DNA of 17,566 nucleotides, from assembly GCA_003667245.1 (NCBI GenBank), contig RCNN01000383.1:1-17566 (forward strand). The letters run 5' to 3'. This stretch comes from Heterostelium multicystogenum. Lineage: Eukaryota; Evosea; Eumycetozoa; Acytosteliales; Acytosteliaceae. Positions 1 to 10,078 of the stretch are shown in pieces (the stretch's first letter is position 1; each line of letters begins with the position of its first letter). Made by a program: the position numbers and the translations under genes. The notes below the pieces were generated by a model. That model did no database searches. It saw only the letters and a program-made list of their open reading frames with translations, and was not told the DNA's origin.

Positions 1-288
1 ACAATACTTATCTATGTTTGAGGTTTGATGTTGTTTTTCTTTAGTTTCTCTATTCTCTACTAAAGACATTCACTTTTCATTGATGCATTCTCGTACATGT
101 TTGATTCGATCTTTGAGATTACCTCTCATTAAAGTCTGATTGAAATGTTAGAACTATTAATGTCATAAAATGAAATGAATAAACCTAACTTAATAGTGTT
201 TAATCAAAAGGTGGTCCTTAATAGGGTAGTTATATTTATATTAAAGAACCCATTTATATAAATAAGATTATGTATATTTTAATATTTC

Positions 289-555
289 TTATGTGTCTAT
301 TTCATCAAACTCTTTTAGCTCAGCAGAATCCATTTTTAAAGTAATTCTAAATTCTTTTGATTGAAGTGATTGATAGATATCGTGCCGTACTTTTGAGAGT
401 GGCTTTGCTAATCGGGATCGATTCGAAATTTCCAATGTGGTTTTTTGTAATGAAGTTCCCCCACACTGTTGGTGCACTGAATTTCAAAAAAATAAAAAAT
501 CAGAATTCAGGGTCGATACTTTTTGATCAATTTCCTCTTTAAAATACATCATCAT
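289..555 (-). CDS. Possible tiny two-exon gene, unknown function
   Basis: I do not recognise this protein. A coding-like stretch at 289-476 ends in an acidic tail (AELKEFDEIDT, then TAA). Upstream on the same strand, three ATG codons in a row at 555-547 begin MMMYFKEEIDQK, followed by a good GTATCG donor at 519 and an acceptor (TTCAG) ending at 477, which would be a 43-nt intron. The join leaves the two exons out of frame by one base; a missing G in the G run near 463-468 would fix it, as similar slips occur in neighbouring genes. The product would be about 75 residues, basic in the middle and acidic at the end, with no signal peptide or membrane helix. Only about 42 bp separate its start from the divergent MCC start, which is tight. 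It may be chance; the coding-like composition is the main support. Confidence 0.3.
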
Positions 556-597
556 TAAAATAGTAATTAATATTAGTAGTAATATTAGTCATAAACA

Positions 598-2587
598 ATG
601 TTATCTTCATTCTCGAGAAAGTTGGTCTCTGCTTCCAACTTCAATCGTTGTTGAGACTTAATGGTGGATTGCGTATGACTACTTCATTGATGGCAACAAA
701 TGTTGGAATTGTAGGTTTACTTCAATCGATCATGTGATGCGATGCTATGCGAATGTGATGTGATGCGATGTGATTGACTGGTAACAGTAGCAGTAGCAGC
801 AGCAAGCAGCAGAAATAATAATATTTACAATCTAAATTATATCATCATATAGAGATCATATCATACAGATAAATTGATGCATATTCTTGATGGATCCGTC
901 GATAAGAACTCTGCAGAATTCAAGGAAAACTTGGCTAGAATGAATGAGAGTGTTGATCAACTCAATAAGAACATCGAGAAAATCAAATTGGGAGGAGGCC
1001 AAAACTCAATGAACGTCATGTCTCGAGAGGAAAGATGTTGGCCCGTCAACGTATCGATTCACTCATTGACCCAGGGTAATTACTTCCTAAATCAGCTGTC
1101 CATTGGATTGACGGATTGATCATTGATGAATGTTGATTGATTGACTGACTGACTGACTATGATGTAGATCACCATTTTTAGAGTTTTCACAATTGGCTGG
1201 TTTCAACATGTATGGAGAGGATGTCCCAGCTGGAGGTATCATCACAGGTATTGGTAGAGTAGAAGGACAGGAATGTATTATCGTTTGCAAATGACTCAAC
1301 TGTAAAGGGGAGGAACTTACTTTCCAAATCACTGTCAAGAAGCACTTGCGTGCACAGGAAATTGCACAGGAGAACAACCTCCCATGCATCTACTTAGTCG
1401 ACTCTGGTGGTGCCAATCTTCCACGTCAGGCCGACGTATTCCCCGATCGTGACCATTTTCGGAAGAATCTTTTTCAATCAAGCCAACATGTCTGGCCAAG
1501 CGTATCCCACAAATCGCCGTAGTCATGGGATCTTGCACAGCCGGTGGTGCCTACGTGCCCGCCATGGCCGACGAGTCTGTCATTGTAAAGTCGACTGGTA
1601 CTATCTTTTTTGGGTGGTCCACCCCTTGTCAAGGCCGCCACTGGTGAAGTTGTCACTGCTGAGGAGCTCGGTGGTGCTGACCTCCATTGCCGTACCTCTG
1701 GTGTAACCGATCACTACGCACGTAACGACCAAGAGGCTCTTGCCATCACCCGTCGTATCGTCTCCAACCTCAACCGTAAGAAGCAACCATCGGTTGTCAT
1801 CAAGCCAGTCGAAGAACCATTGTTCCCAGCCTCCGAATTGGCTGGTATCGTTCCATCTGACTTGCGTAAGACATTCGATGTACGTAAGGTTATTGCTCGT
1901 CTTGTTGACGTAGTCGTTTCGACGAATTCAAGGAGCTCTACGGTACTACCTTGGTCACTGGTTTCGCACACATTCACGGAATGCCCGTTGGTATCATCGC
2001 CAACAACGGTATCCTCTTCAGTGAGTCTGCCGTCAAGGGTGCTCACTTTATCGAACTCTGCAACCAACGTGGTATCCCATTGTTGTTCCTTCAAAACATC
2101 ACCGGTTTCATGGTAGGAAAGTCCTACGAGGCTCGTGGTATTGCCAAGGATGGTGCCAAGATGGTCATGGCCGTCGCCACCGCTTCGTGTTCCAAAGATT
2201 ACCGTCATCATCGGTGGTAGTTTCGGTGCCGGTAACTACGGTATGTGCGGTCGTTCATACAGCCCACGTTTCATGTACATGTGGCCAAACGCCAGAATCT
2301 CTGTCATGGGTGGTGAGCAAGCTGCCTCTGTGTTGGCACAAATCCAAAAGGACAACATGGCCAAGGACGGTAAGCAATGGTCACCAGAGGAGGAAGCTGC
2401 CTTCAAGAAGCCAATCTCTGACAAATACGAAGTCGAAGGTTCACCATACTTTTCATCTGCTCGTTGTTGGGACGACGGTGTCATCAACCCAGCCGACACC
2501 CGTCAAGTCGTTGCACTCAGTCTTAGCGCATGTTTGAATCAACCAATAAATCCACCATCTGATGGTTTCGGTGTATTCCGTATGTAA
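598..2587 (+). CDS. mccB: Methylcrotonyl-CoA carboxylase beta subunit (carboxyltransferase), frame-disrupted
   Basis: This is the carboxyltransferase subunit of mitochondrial 3-methylcrotonyl-CoA carboxylase, which carboxylates 3-methylcrotonyl-CoA in leucine breakdown using biotin carried by the alpha subunit. The start at 598 gives a Ser/Arg-rich presequence ([17 protein letters not shown]) typical of mitochondrial import. Exons are about 598-710, 853-1075 and 1168-2587; introns are 711-852 and 1076-1167, both GT-AG. Family motifs appear in order: [113 protein letters not shown] and the C-terminal FGVFRM-like end. The length, about 584 residues, is close to animal MCCC2. The frame is broken at about ten places (near 650, 1027, 1289, 1309, 1327, 1457, 1500, 1608, 1910 and 2186), each usually one base. 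The carboxyltransferase motifs are intact between the breaks. Identity is very sure; whether the gene is functional is not. Confidence 0.93.
729..812. repeat. GATGCGATG-type and CAG microsatellites inside MCC intron 1
   Basis: Positions about 732-776 repeat variants of GTGATGCGAT. They are followed at 786-812 by a CAG/TAG triplet run (cagtagcagcagcaagcag). Both lie in intron 1 of the MCC gene and are far more GC-rich than the other introns. Confidence 0.75.
1108..1160. repeat. TGAT/TGAC tetranucleotide repeat in MCC intron 2
   Basis: Intron 2 (1076-1167) is mostly made of imperfect ATTGA/TGAT units that turn into four clean GACT units at about 1143-1159, just before the acceptor ATGTAG. Confidence 0.75.
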
Positions 2588-2672
2588 ACAAACAACCCTC
2601 CATAACAAACAAACAACACTATAAGAAACAACAACAACAACAAGTAGTAAAGTAAAAGTAAAGTTACAATAA

Positions 2673-2698
2673 ATAGCCATATTTAATAGCCATATTTA
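2673..2698. repeat. 13-nt tandem duplication over the kanadaptin stop codon
   Basis: ATAGCCATATTTA occurs twice head to tail, at 2673-2685 and 2686-2698. On the minus strand the upstream copy encodes the last residues (YGY) of kanadaptin; the second copy starts with its stop codon and extends into the 3' flank. The convergent MCC stop is only 95 bp away. Confidence 0.9.
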
Positions 2699-4343
2699 TT
2701 CGATTGCTGGTTCATTTGATTCTCTCTTTCGATGAGATCAACAAATTCTTCTTCTTGTTTTTGTTTCAAGTTATCTCTTATTCTCTTTGATCTCTCTAAA
2801 GGTGTTTCATTTCTATTGTCTGTCGGTCTCTTCTTTACTATTGGTGACTTTTCTTTTGATTTATATTCCTCTGGTATTTCATCGCTTAACTCTATCAGCT
2901 CTCTCGGTTTACTTGTTTCTTCATCATCATCCTCATTTTTGAATCTATTGTTTAGTTCACTCTTTGGTGTCGATGTTGTAGTAGATGATGATGATGTTGT
3001 TGTTGTTGCTGATGGTATGGAAGTTGGTGAAGCTGTAATACTATTTGCTTTTGCTTGCTGTTGTTCTTTTTCTAATCTCTCTTGTTGCAGTTTCTTTCTA
3101 TATTCAGGATTCTTTCTAAGAATCTGTTCGATATATGAAATCATCTTGTCGGTCTGTATCATCTTGTTGGTTAGTTCTTGTTGAGTAGTTTTCTTTAGTA
3201 TTTTCGTTGTTCTGCATCATGAACTTCTCAAGTTCATCTTGATCATCTTGTTGCTCAGTGTTGGCAGTTTGTTGAGTAGCCTCTTTAAATCTATGTACAA
3301 ATGTCTTCTTTCTCCTTTAGTAATGACTCCTTCCTCTCTAATAGGTTCTGATAGCTCTCATTTTTGATATCTTTCATCCATCTATCTTTGAACTGCTCGG
3401 TTTCTATTATAGAATTCATCTTCCTCATCATCTTCATCTTCATCATTCCTCTCCAAACGAGGCTTATCCTCAACATCATTATTCTCTTCGGCATTCTCTT
3501 GGTCGTCGTCGTCATCATCTTGCTTAGCATCGAATCGATCATCATGACCAAATCCATGGTTTCTCATCTCTCTTATTTCATTCTGTTGCTCTCTGTTTCT
3601 CTTGGTAGATTCAGTAAAGAGTTTGATGAATGCTTTCGACTGTTTATCTGCATCGCTGTCACCAGTCTTTTGATTTTGGAGTCGCTGTTGCTTTTCCAGT
3701 TCTAATCTATCGTCGCTTTCCATGACCTGACCACCTATAATATGAAAGAGCCTTGTTGATTCACCAAAACGCAAGACATCACCATTTCTGAGCGGACTGA
3801 AAGTCGATGGTTCACATCTCTTCTTGTTGATGAAAGATCCATGAGTGCTTTTCAAATCATACAAGAACAGTTGACCTTCTTCACGATGCTGAATAACGGC
3901 ATGTTGTCTACTTATACTCTTCATCATACCAAGAAGTTAGTACTTGAACACATTCAACAATCGTCGTGTGAAGTCTACTGTACATACGGGATGTTCCATC
4001 ATTATATCACAAATAGGCAGCCTTCCAATGAGGTAGAATGGCTTCAAATGAATATCTAGCACCTCGAATATAGTTCCATCCTTGATCACTCCAACTGGTA
4101 TTTAACCGTTGGATCACAACTCCACTCTGGTGCTTTGTATATCAGGTCGGGCATAGGTGGCTGTTGTTCTTTCTGCTGCTTCGATGTAGGCAATGGTGGA
4201 GTTGGCATGAGACCACTATCATCTTTCTTCTTTGGCAGCGGAACAGCGAAACTTGGAGGTGGCATCTGTTTACTATCGTCGTCTGTCTTCGCCAAAGCCG
4301 AAGCAGGTGGAGGTGGCATCTCTAGCTTATCCTCCTCTGACAT
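2683..4343 (-). CDS. slc4a1ap: Kanadaptin-like FHA-domain protein
   Basis: This is a homologue of animal kanadaptin (SLC4A1AP), a mostly nuclear protein with an N-terminal forkhead-associated (phosphothreonine-binding) domain. From the start MSEEDKLEMPPPP at 4343 the order is: acidic Pro-rich tail; the family block around PEWSCDPTVKYQLE and VIKDGTIFEVLDI; the FHA core with GRLP, SISRQHAVIQ, DLKSTHGSFIN and NGDVLRFG; a Glu/Asp-rich coiled region (LERNDEDEDDEEDEFY); Gln- and Ser/Thr-rich spacers; a charged block; and the C-terminal KYGY, also seen at the end of kanadaptins. Length is about 530 residues. One intron is clear at 3919-3987 (GTATGT to GAAG), splitting EHP from SISRQHA. Single-base frame breaks lie near 4088 (missing G), 3401-3403 (extra A), 3304-3310 and 3192-3196. 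The start could lie further upstream, because no stop occurs for about 50 nt before this ATG. Confidence 0.87.
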
Positions 4344-4605
4344 ATCTATTAATTCTTTCTCTTCTACTTTGAGTTGATCTTTGCAAACTTAATAATTTAT
4401 GTCAAGATTTAATTTAGAATCATATGATTTGATGATCTAAAATGGTGGGTCGTTTTGTTGGCTCGAACCACATTACCAAAAAAGGAATTTTAAGAATCAT
4501 AAAGAAATAAATAATTTTATTAAATAATATAAATAATATAAATAATAATGGTGGAAATATTACATAAAGTTGATTTACTAAATTTGGTACGATTTGATGA
4601 TTGCT

Positions 4606-5757
4606 CTAACCGTTGATGTCGATGGTTGGGTCGATCAATCTTACGATTTCAATTGTCAGGTAACCAGACAATGCACCGATGACTCCAAGAATTACGGTGA
4701 TAAATCCTTTCTTGATCCAGTTGGAGTCAGTTGTTTTGGCTTGGAATACACCCATGAGGAAGAGTGTCACAACTGTGAGAGCAATTACAGTGTAGAAGGT
4801 GGGGTAGTTACCATGCTGCAAATCGAGACCTTCAGCCTTAGCTACAATCAAGAGGACAAAGTAAGGAAGCATTGGGATGATACCAAAGATCAAGAAAGAC
4901 ACAAAGTTGACGAGACCATTCTTCCAGGCGACTTCGTTCTCAGTGTCTGGCATGATACCGAGCTCCTCAACCATCATAATATCGGACGAAACCTTTTTGA
5001 TTTTTGGCGAGAATCTCGACAACTTCGGTGGCAACGTTCAAGGGAATTCCCTTGGATACGTAGATTTCGATCATTTCTTTCTTCTCTCCCTCTGGATAGT
5101 ACTCTACTTCCCATGACTCACGCTGACGCTCACCCTTGGCAAAGTCGACATCAGCTTGAGTTCCAAGGTAGTCACCCATACCCATAGAAATGGCACCGGC
5201 CACCAACTTGGCAAAGGCAATCGACAACAACAAGGCAATAGAGGCCTGTCCAGTGGCAACGACAGCCACACTTACAAAGATACTAACCAAACCATCCATA
5301 CCACCATATACAATACTCTTAATATATTTACCAGTACTGCAAAAATGAGTTAATATAAATACACTGACGCTCTAAGCGATATATCCCCTTTTCCAATGGC
5401 AACACTTACTCTAGCTTTAGATCTTCTTTGTTAATGGACTTTATCTTTGACAATGTATCACTAAGCTCTGATTTTATCTGTTTTCTTCTGGAAGTTGTGG
5501 TTGTAAGTGGTGTCTGTGAGTTTGGTGAACCAATGCTCGACTCGGAGTCACTCATCAACTGTAGTTTTATTGTCTATTTCTGGTGTTTTGGCTGACTGCA
5601 TCTCCACAGAGTTGGGACATGACTCGACCAATCTATCATCTTCTTCGCCATCATCCTCATCGACGAATGTATTGTCCTTTAAGACAGCACCTGTATTTGC
5701 GTTGTTCTCAACTTCTCGACGATCATCATCCACGATTTGTTCATAATCAGATGACAT
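4606..5757 (-). CDS. VIT/CCC1-like (DUF125) membrane transporter
   Basis: A member of the vacuolar iron transporter/CCC1 family, which moves Fe2+ or Mn2+ out of the cytosol into vacuoles or the ER. The predicted protein of about 358 residues starts with a very acidic region (about residues 1-70, with VDEDDGEEDD) and a basic Ser/Thr-rich linker. Five hydrophobic segments follow: about 127-145 (GGMDGLVSIFVSVAVV), 147-170, 258-280 (VNFVSFLIFGIIPMLPYFVL), 295-313 and 325-348. The Asp of GGMDGL and the Met of SMGMGDYL match family positions on the ion path. The loop between helices 2 and 3 keeps the Glu-rich pattern (GERQRESWEVEYYPEGE) seen in VITs. One intron spans 5337-5409. An extra A in the run 4994-4998 breaks the frame. 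Near 5550 the acidic exon is one base out of frame; if that is real, translation starts at ATG 5555 and gives about 291 residues. The substrate is not known. Confidence 0.85.
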
Positions 5758-6185
5758 TTTGCACTACTACAACTCTATCCAATCTATCTATCTAACTATC
5801 TTCAACAACACTATACCTAAAAAGTAACAATTCACTAAAATATTATTATTGTTAGGTGCTCATTAGGTGTAACAACTTATGTGTGTGTGCTATTAAACAA
5901 ACTTTTCAGATGAAAATTTTAAAATTAATTCAAAATATTAAATTTAGATATTTTGGTTTTCTGAATTCTGAATGATTCGGTGTAGGTTACCAAAGTCAAA
6001 AGAATATCTCATAGAATAGAATACATACTCCTAAGTCAAGGAAGTTCATCTATTTTTACCTCTTGGATTCTACATCAATCAAATGAATTTTTATCTTAGA
6101 AATGAAATCTTTTCAAATGTTCAGAGAATTAAAGGCTTTAATGTATTTTTTAAAATTATTGATAACAAATAAAGTATAATGAAAA
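5758..6185. other. Intergenic, no gene seen
   Basis: AT-rich DNA between the start of the VIT-like gene and the end of the next minus-strand gene. It should contain the VIT promoter (near 5760-5900) and the 3' flank of the small gene that ends at 6186. I found no open frame, tRNA or clear repeat. Confidence 0.6.
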
Positions 6186-6615
6186 TTAAAAATACATAAA
6201 TTGTTTTTTTGAATTTATCAATGTATAATCACCGGAAGCAAATGGAGATTCTAATATTTCGTGTTGAATGGGCTGGTTACCAACTCTCTTCAATCGAAGG
6301 CTTCCTCTCACCAAATCCAAATTCCTTTTAATTGTTTCCCAAGTTATACCCTGACTGAATTCCATCAAGGGAATTTCATCCGAATCATTTCTAAACACTC
6401 TCACTTAAAATTCTGTCAATATAATGATCTGTTAATATTTAATTTTATCAAACATACCAGGTGGCTCTCTTATATAGATATGTTCTTCATTATGAATAAC
6501 AGAATTTGGATCTAGAGGAGGATGAACATCATCCTCCTTAGGGTTTAGACGGAACTCAATAACTGAGTTTCCAAGACTATGTGGAAGGAGTTCCTCTATT
6601 ATTATTATAAGTCAT
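6186..6615 (-). CDS. Small unknown protein, two exons
   Basis: I do not recognise it. The start is ATG at 6615 (MTYNNN), then EELLPHSLGNSVIEFRLNP and onward to YIREPP, a GTATGT donor at 6457, an acceptor ending at 6404 (TTTTAAG; 54-nt intron), then VRVFRNDSDEIPLMEF and a 72-residue tail to TAA at 6186. One extra A at 6597 must be removed to join the start to the rest, the same kind of slip as in the neighbours. The product of about 122 residues is acidic with no membrane helix. Its second half, with alternating strand-like segments around a helix (TWETIKRNLDL) and then LRLKRVGNQ and SGDYTLINS, could fold like ubiquitin; that is a guess from pattern only. It shares a 227-bp divergent promoter with Sec5. 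Confidence 0.55.
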
Positions 6616-6842
6616 TGTATCTGATTAGACTTTCAATGTTTACCTACTCTTCTAATTAACTTTTGAAATTGATTAATTTTTTTTAATTTATCAAATTTAG
6701 CAAATTACATACTTTGGCTTGATTTGTTTGTTTATTGATTGATTGATTGAGTGTTTGGGTTGGTTTGATAGATTGATTTTTATCGTTTTTAAATATTATA
6801 CCTACGATTTAGATTTACTAAATCAAAGAGTAATTAGTAAAT
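6616..6842. promoter_or_regulatory. Divergent promoter between small unknown gene and Sec5
   Basis: The 227 bp between two ATGs pointing away from each other must hold both promoters. It contains T runs, a TTGATTGATTGATTGAG tetranucleotide repeat at 6734-6751 and a short GT-rich patch (TGTTTGGGTTGGTTTG) just after it. No individual factor site can be assigned. Confidence 0.55.
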
Positions 6843-9800
6843 ATGTCAAGTTCTTCAGATTCATCTGATTATGATGGTATGTGGTTACAGTAAACTGTTT
6901 GGTAAGGGGTGATTTGTATAGATTCCTCTAATAGATAGTTATGTGATATAGATTATACAGATTCAGACGAAGACTTGGAACCAATATCATGGAACAAACT
7001 AAAGGATGGATGGCAAGAGTTTTTAGTTGATGAGAACGCATTCTTTGTTGTTCCTACCAATGACAGTCCTGCTGTGAATACATCTGGTACTAACCAAGCT
7101 GCCACACAGGCAACTTCACCAACTACTACAATACAGATCGATGAGAATGCATTCAAAGACCCTTTGGGTATTCTAAAGTAAGTATCATGAGACAAAGATG
7201 GTGATGATATACGATGATGAGAAACAGTTAATGCTAATTAAACCAACTTTATGACAATGAAAGGATACCACCTAGAAAGTCATTTAATGTAAAGAGTCAT
7301 TTGATATCACTAGAGTCGGAGCAATTCGACCCAGTGGTATTCTTGTCTGAGATTCATTCACAGACAAAGTTTACAGAACTGTCAGTTGGTCTGAGTAAAT
7401 TGAAGGAAGAATCAACCTCGAAAGATCTGGAAATTAAGCTGTTGGTTAAAGATAACTTTGAGCACTTTGTTAAGTGTAAAGATACCGTCGATGAGGTCTA
7501 CACTCTGATATCGTCTAGCTCAATGTTGCAGGATATGACTACTTCATTTACAAGTATTTATCATATTTTAAGCTAAGATAGGATAGAATCTATCAACTCT
7601 CAAACGAACAACATCTTAACATAAACATCACTTTGCTTCAATCTTCTAGAAATCATTGATAAATCATCGGTTGTATACGATCCATTGCTACAGGGTAAGC
7701 AAGAAGCAGATAGAATTAGAAAGGTATTGGCATTGTTGAACAAGTTTAAATTCATATTCAAGCTGCCAGGAAAGATATTGGAGAATATAAAACAGGTATG
7801 GTCGAAGGATAAGATTGATAGGCTATCTATCTAGAATTCTAGAGTAGAGTGATAGCTAACAGTAGTTTCTTGCTTGTTGTTTGTAGGGTGAATTCGATAA
7901 GATTATACATAACTACAAGAATGCAAAGAGTATGATAACAACCAACAACAAGAAAGTATTCCAAAAGGTGTTGTTGGACATTGAAAGAATCATGGAGGAC
8001 TTTAGAGGACAGCTGTATGCATCACTGAGAGACCCTCAGTCAAAGCCAGACTATTTGAAGAAGTCGATTAGAGTATTGATGGAGATTGGTAATGGAAAAG
8101 GTGAATGGGCAACCATTGGTGACCCATGTTGGTATTGTCTATCGAACAAACATAAGGCAATCATAACATTGATCAAGCAATGTCATGAAGATAGTATGTA
8201 TCTGACAATATATAATATATATATCCTATAGCATTATCACATCCTTACATAAGGTAACTAACACTATGACAACTACGATGATGACAGAATCACTGCCACA
8301 TCACAAGAGAATACAGAGATTGTCTATATTATTATTGTCAAATATTCCTAACCTTTATAAGATGGGAAAGGCCTATGTAGAAGGACGTTTTGATATCAAG
8401 GATCCAGATGTTACTTTGAAGAGTAACAAGCAAAACCAATTGCTACCCGCTACCAGAGCAAAAGAGGCAAAGAGCATCACGGTTGTCGTTCACTATCTTG
8501 ATGAAACGTTCTCCAGCTACAGTGTCACAGATGACAAGAAGATTAAGGACCTCATTTCGATGTGCATGAAGAGATTCCCCGACTCGGAATCAGAGTATCG
8601 CATGTACAAGCTTTCAGAGAAGAAATCGAAAGGTGACTCAATCACGCGTATTAAACTTGTCGAGCTGGAGCCAGATGCATCACCATACAAGCTGTACAAG
8701 AAGATCACAGACAAGAAGCATAAGTTCCTCTTCAAAAAGATCACTGAAGAATATTCGGTATGTTACCATATCTTGAGATATCTCATCACTAGTGATATGC
8801 TGACGAGTATGTTGTTTGTTTGGTTTAGAAAAACTCTGAGGGCATTCATGTCATTCAAAAGGATGTCAACAACTCTTTCAAATCGCATAAGAAGCAGTAT
8901 TCTGCCGCGACTTCCGCAATGAACGAAGAGAACTTTAAGAAGCTGGTCATCGATCTGCTGCAGACCTACTCTGGAAAGGTCGAGGACTTGTTCTTCAACG
9001 ACGACTTTAATGAGGATTTGTCTAGCGATATGACCTCGAATATGGTCGAGAATGTCAATGAAGTTATCAAGTGTTTGGAGATGTTGGTGGGACTGGGAAT
9101 GCCAGACAGCTATTTGGACGCCATTCGTCAGTTGGTTGAATCACTTACACTTCACTTTGTCAGTAGAATATGCTCAGAGATGATTGGTGAAGTGTCGTTC
9201 CTCTATTTGCTTGAGGATTGGACCATCAACGATGATGCACAGAATATGATCATCTCTGCAAACCAAGTGGACGGAATGGTCACCACCAGACTTCTGGACG
9301 AGTTCTTCAATACCATCAAATCGTCTTTGACTCAGCTGTCGGTTCTTGCAACTAATCCTGCGCTACTCAAGCACGTTGAAAAAGCATTGTGCGAGGCGAT
9401 CGAATCATTTGGTGACTGTCTCCACCACCTTGTATTTGAGTCGAACGACACCAAGCAGCTGAAGGAGGACGAGGACGACCTATCAGAGTCAGTGGAGCAG
9501 ATCAGCGACACAAAGAAAGTATTGTTGTCGCTCTCCAATTGCTCAACCGTCGTATCAAAAACTGCCATTCAGTTGCGCGACTACTATGTATTACTATTCC
9601 ACCAGCCAATGTCTCACCGCATCAAAAAGGTCATTGAGAAGTTAGGTGTACTGGAAAAGATGATCTTTGAAAAATATGTCCAGGAAAAGAACTTGGAGTT
9701 TAGTGACTTGGTGTCGGCAGGTATCCTCTACTCTGGTATCGATTGGTGCAGCAAGAATGTGCCCACCAAAGTCAGTCCATTTGTCATGGTCATCCTCACC

Positions 9801-10076
9801 AAGATTGTCTTTATCCACAACGAAGTCATGAAGACCATCAACTCTATTGATGTCACCAATGGTATTATCACGAGAGTATTCGAATATCTTCTCGTTTCAA
9901 TTCAATACAACTTCTCAAAGCTTGATCCACTCTATATATCTCAATGTGGACAAGCTCAACTGCTCTTGGATGTTGCATTCATAGAGAGAGTCCTATCGCC
10001 ATACGCAAACGAAAAGTCGGCCAAGCTATCTTCCTCCATCAGAAAACAAATTTTCATCAATGAAGAAGAGACCTGA
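6843..10076 (+). CDS. exoc2: Exocyst complex component 2 (Sec5) with RA-like insert
   Basis: Sec5 is a rod-shaped subunit of the exocyst, which tethers secretory vesicles to the plasma membrane. Exons: 6843-6876, 6952-7177, 7264-7553, 7650-7795, 7887-8197, 8232-8757 and 8829-10076, giving 926 residues (human EXOC2 has 924). Sec5 hallmarks are [10 protein letters not shown] near the start and [19 protein letters not shown] (about 108-126), followed by [20 protein letters not shown]. The rest is helical, as expected. The N terminus lacks the Ral-binding TIG domain of animal Sec5. Instead, residues about 417-505 look like a Ras-association/ubiquitin-type fold: strands [10 protein letters not shown] and YSV, helix [13 protein letters not shown], strand YRMYKL, then SPYKLYKKI and KFLFKKI. 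The 34-nt intron 8198-8231 is very short; a 1-nt error with no intron would also restore the frame. The C terminus may continue through an intron at 10079-10152 to a stop at 10191. Confidence 0.9.
8473..8739 (+). other. RA/ubiquitin-like domain segment of Sec5 (residues about 417-505)
   Basis: The encoded 89 residues show a beta-beta-alpha-beta-beta-beta rhythm. The loop before the fifth strand ([10 protein letters not shown]) resembles the D-D-E-x-P loop of RA/RBD domains, and the last strand (KFLFKK) resembles their closing F-x-L-R/K strand. It sits between two Sec5 helical segments ([10 protein letters not shown] before, [11 protein letters not shown] after). Pattern recognition only; no profile search was possible. 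Confidence 0.5.
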
Positions 10077-10078
10077 AG

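Noticed and set aside
1285..1295. Euplotes-type +1 frameshift at AAA-TGA in the MCC gene
   Set aside because: One break has an AAA before a stop, but the other nine do not share a slippery motif, and some go the other way. Sequence errors explain them better.
1714..2211. 165-codon minus-strand frame
   Set aside because: It is the antisense of the conserved carboxyltransferase domain.
2732..3184. 150-codon Ser/Val-rich plus-strand frame
   Set aside because: It is the antisense of the charged C-terminal part of kanadaptin, whose motifs and KYGY end fix the minus strand as coding.
4441..4500. tRNA-like TGGTTCGAGCC on the minus strand
   Set aside because: The T-loop-like string lacks a full T stem, and there is no A box, anticodon arm or 7-bp acceptor stem.
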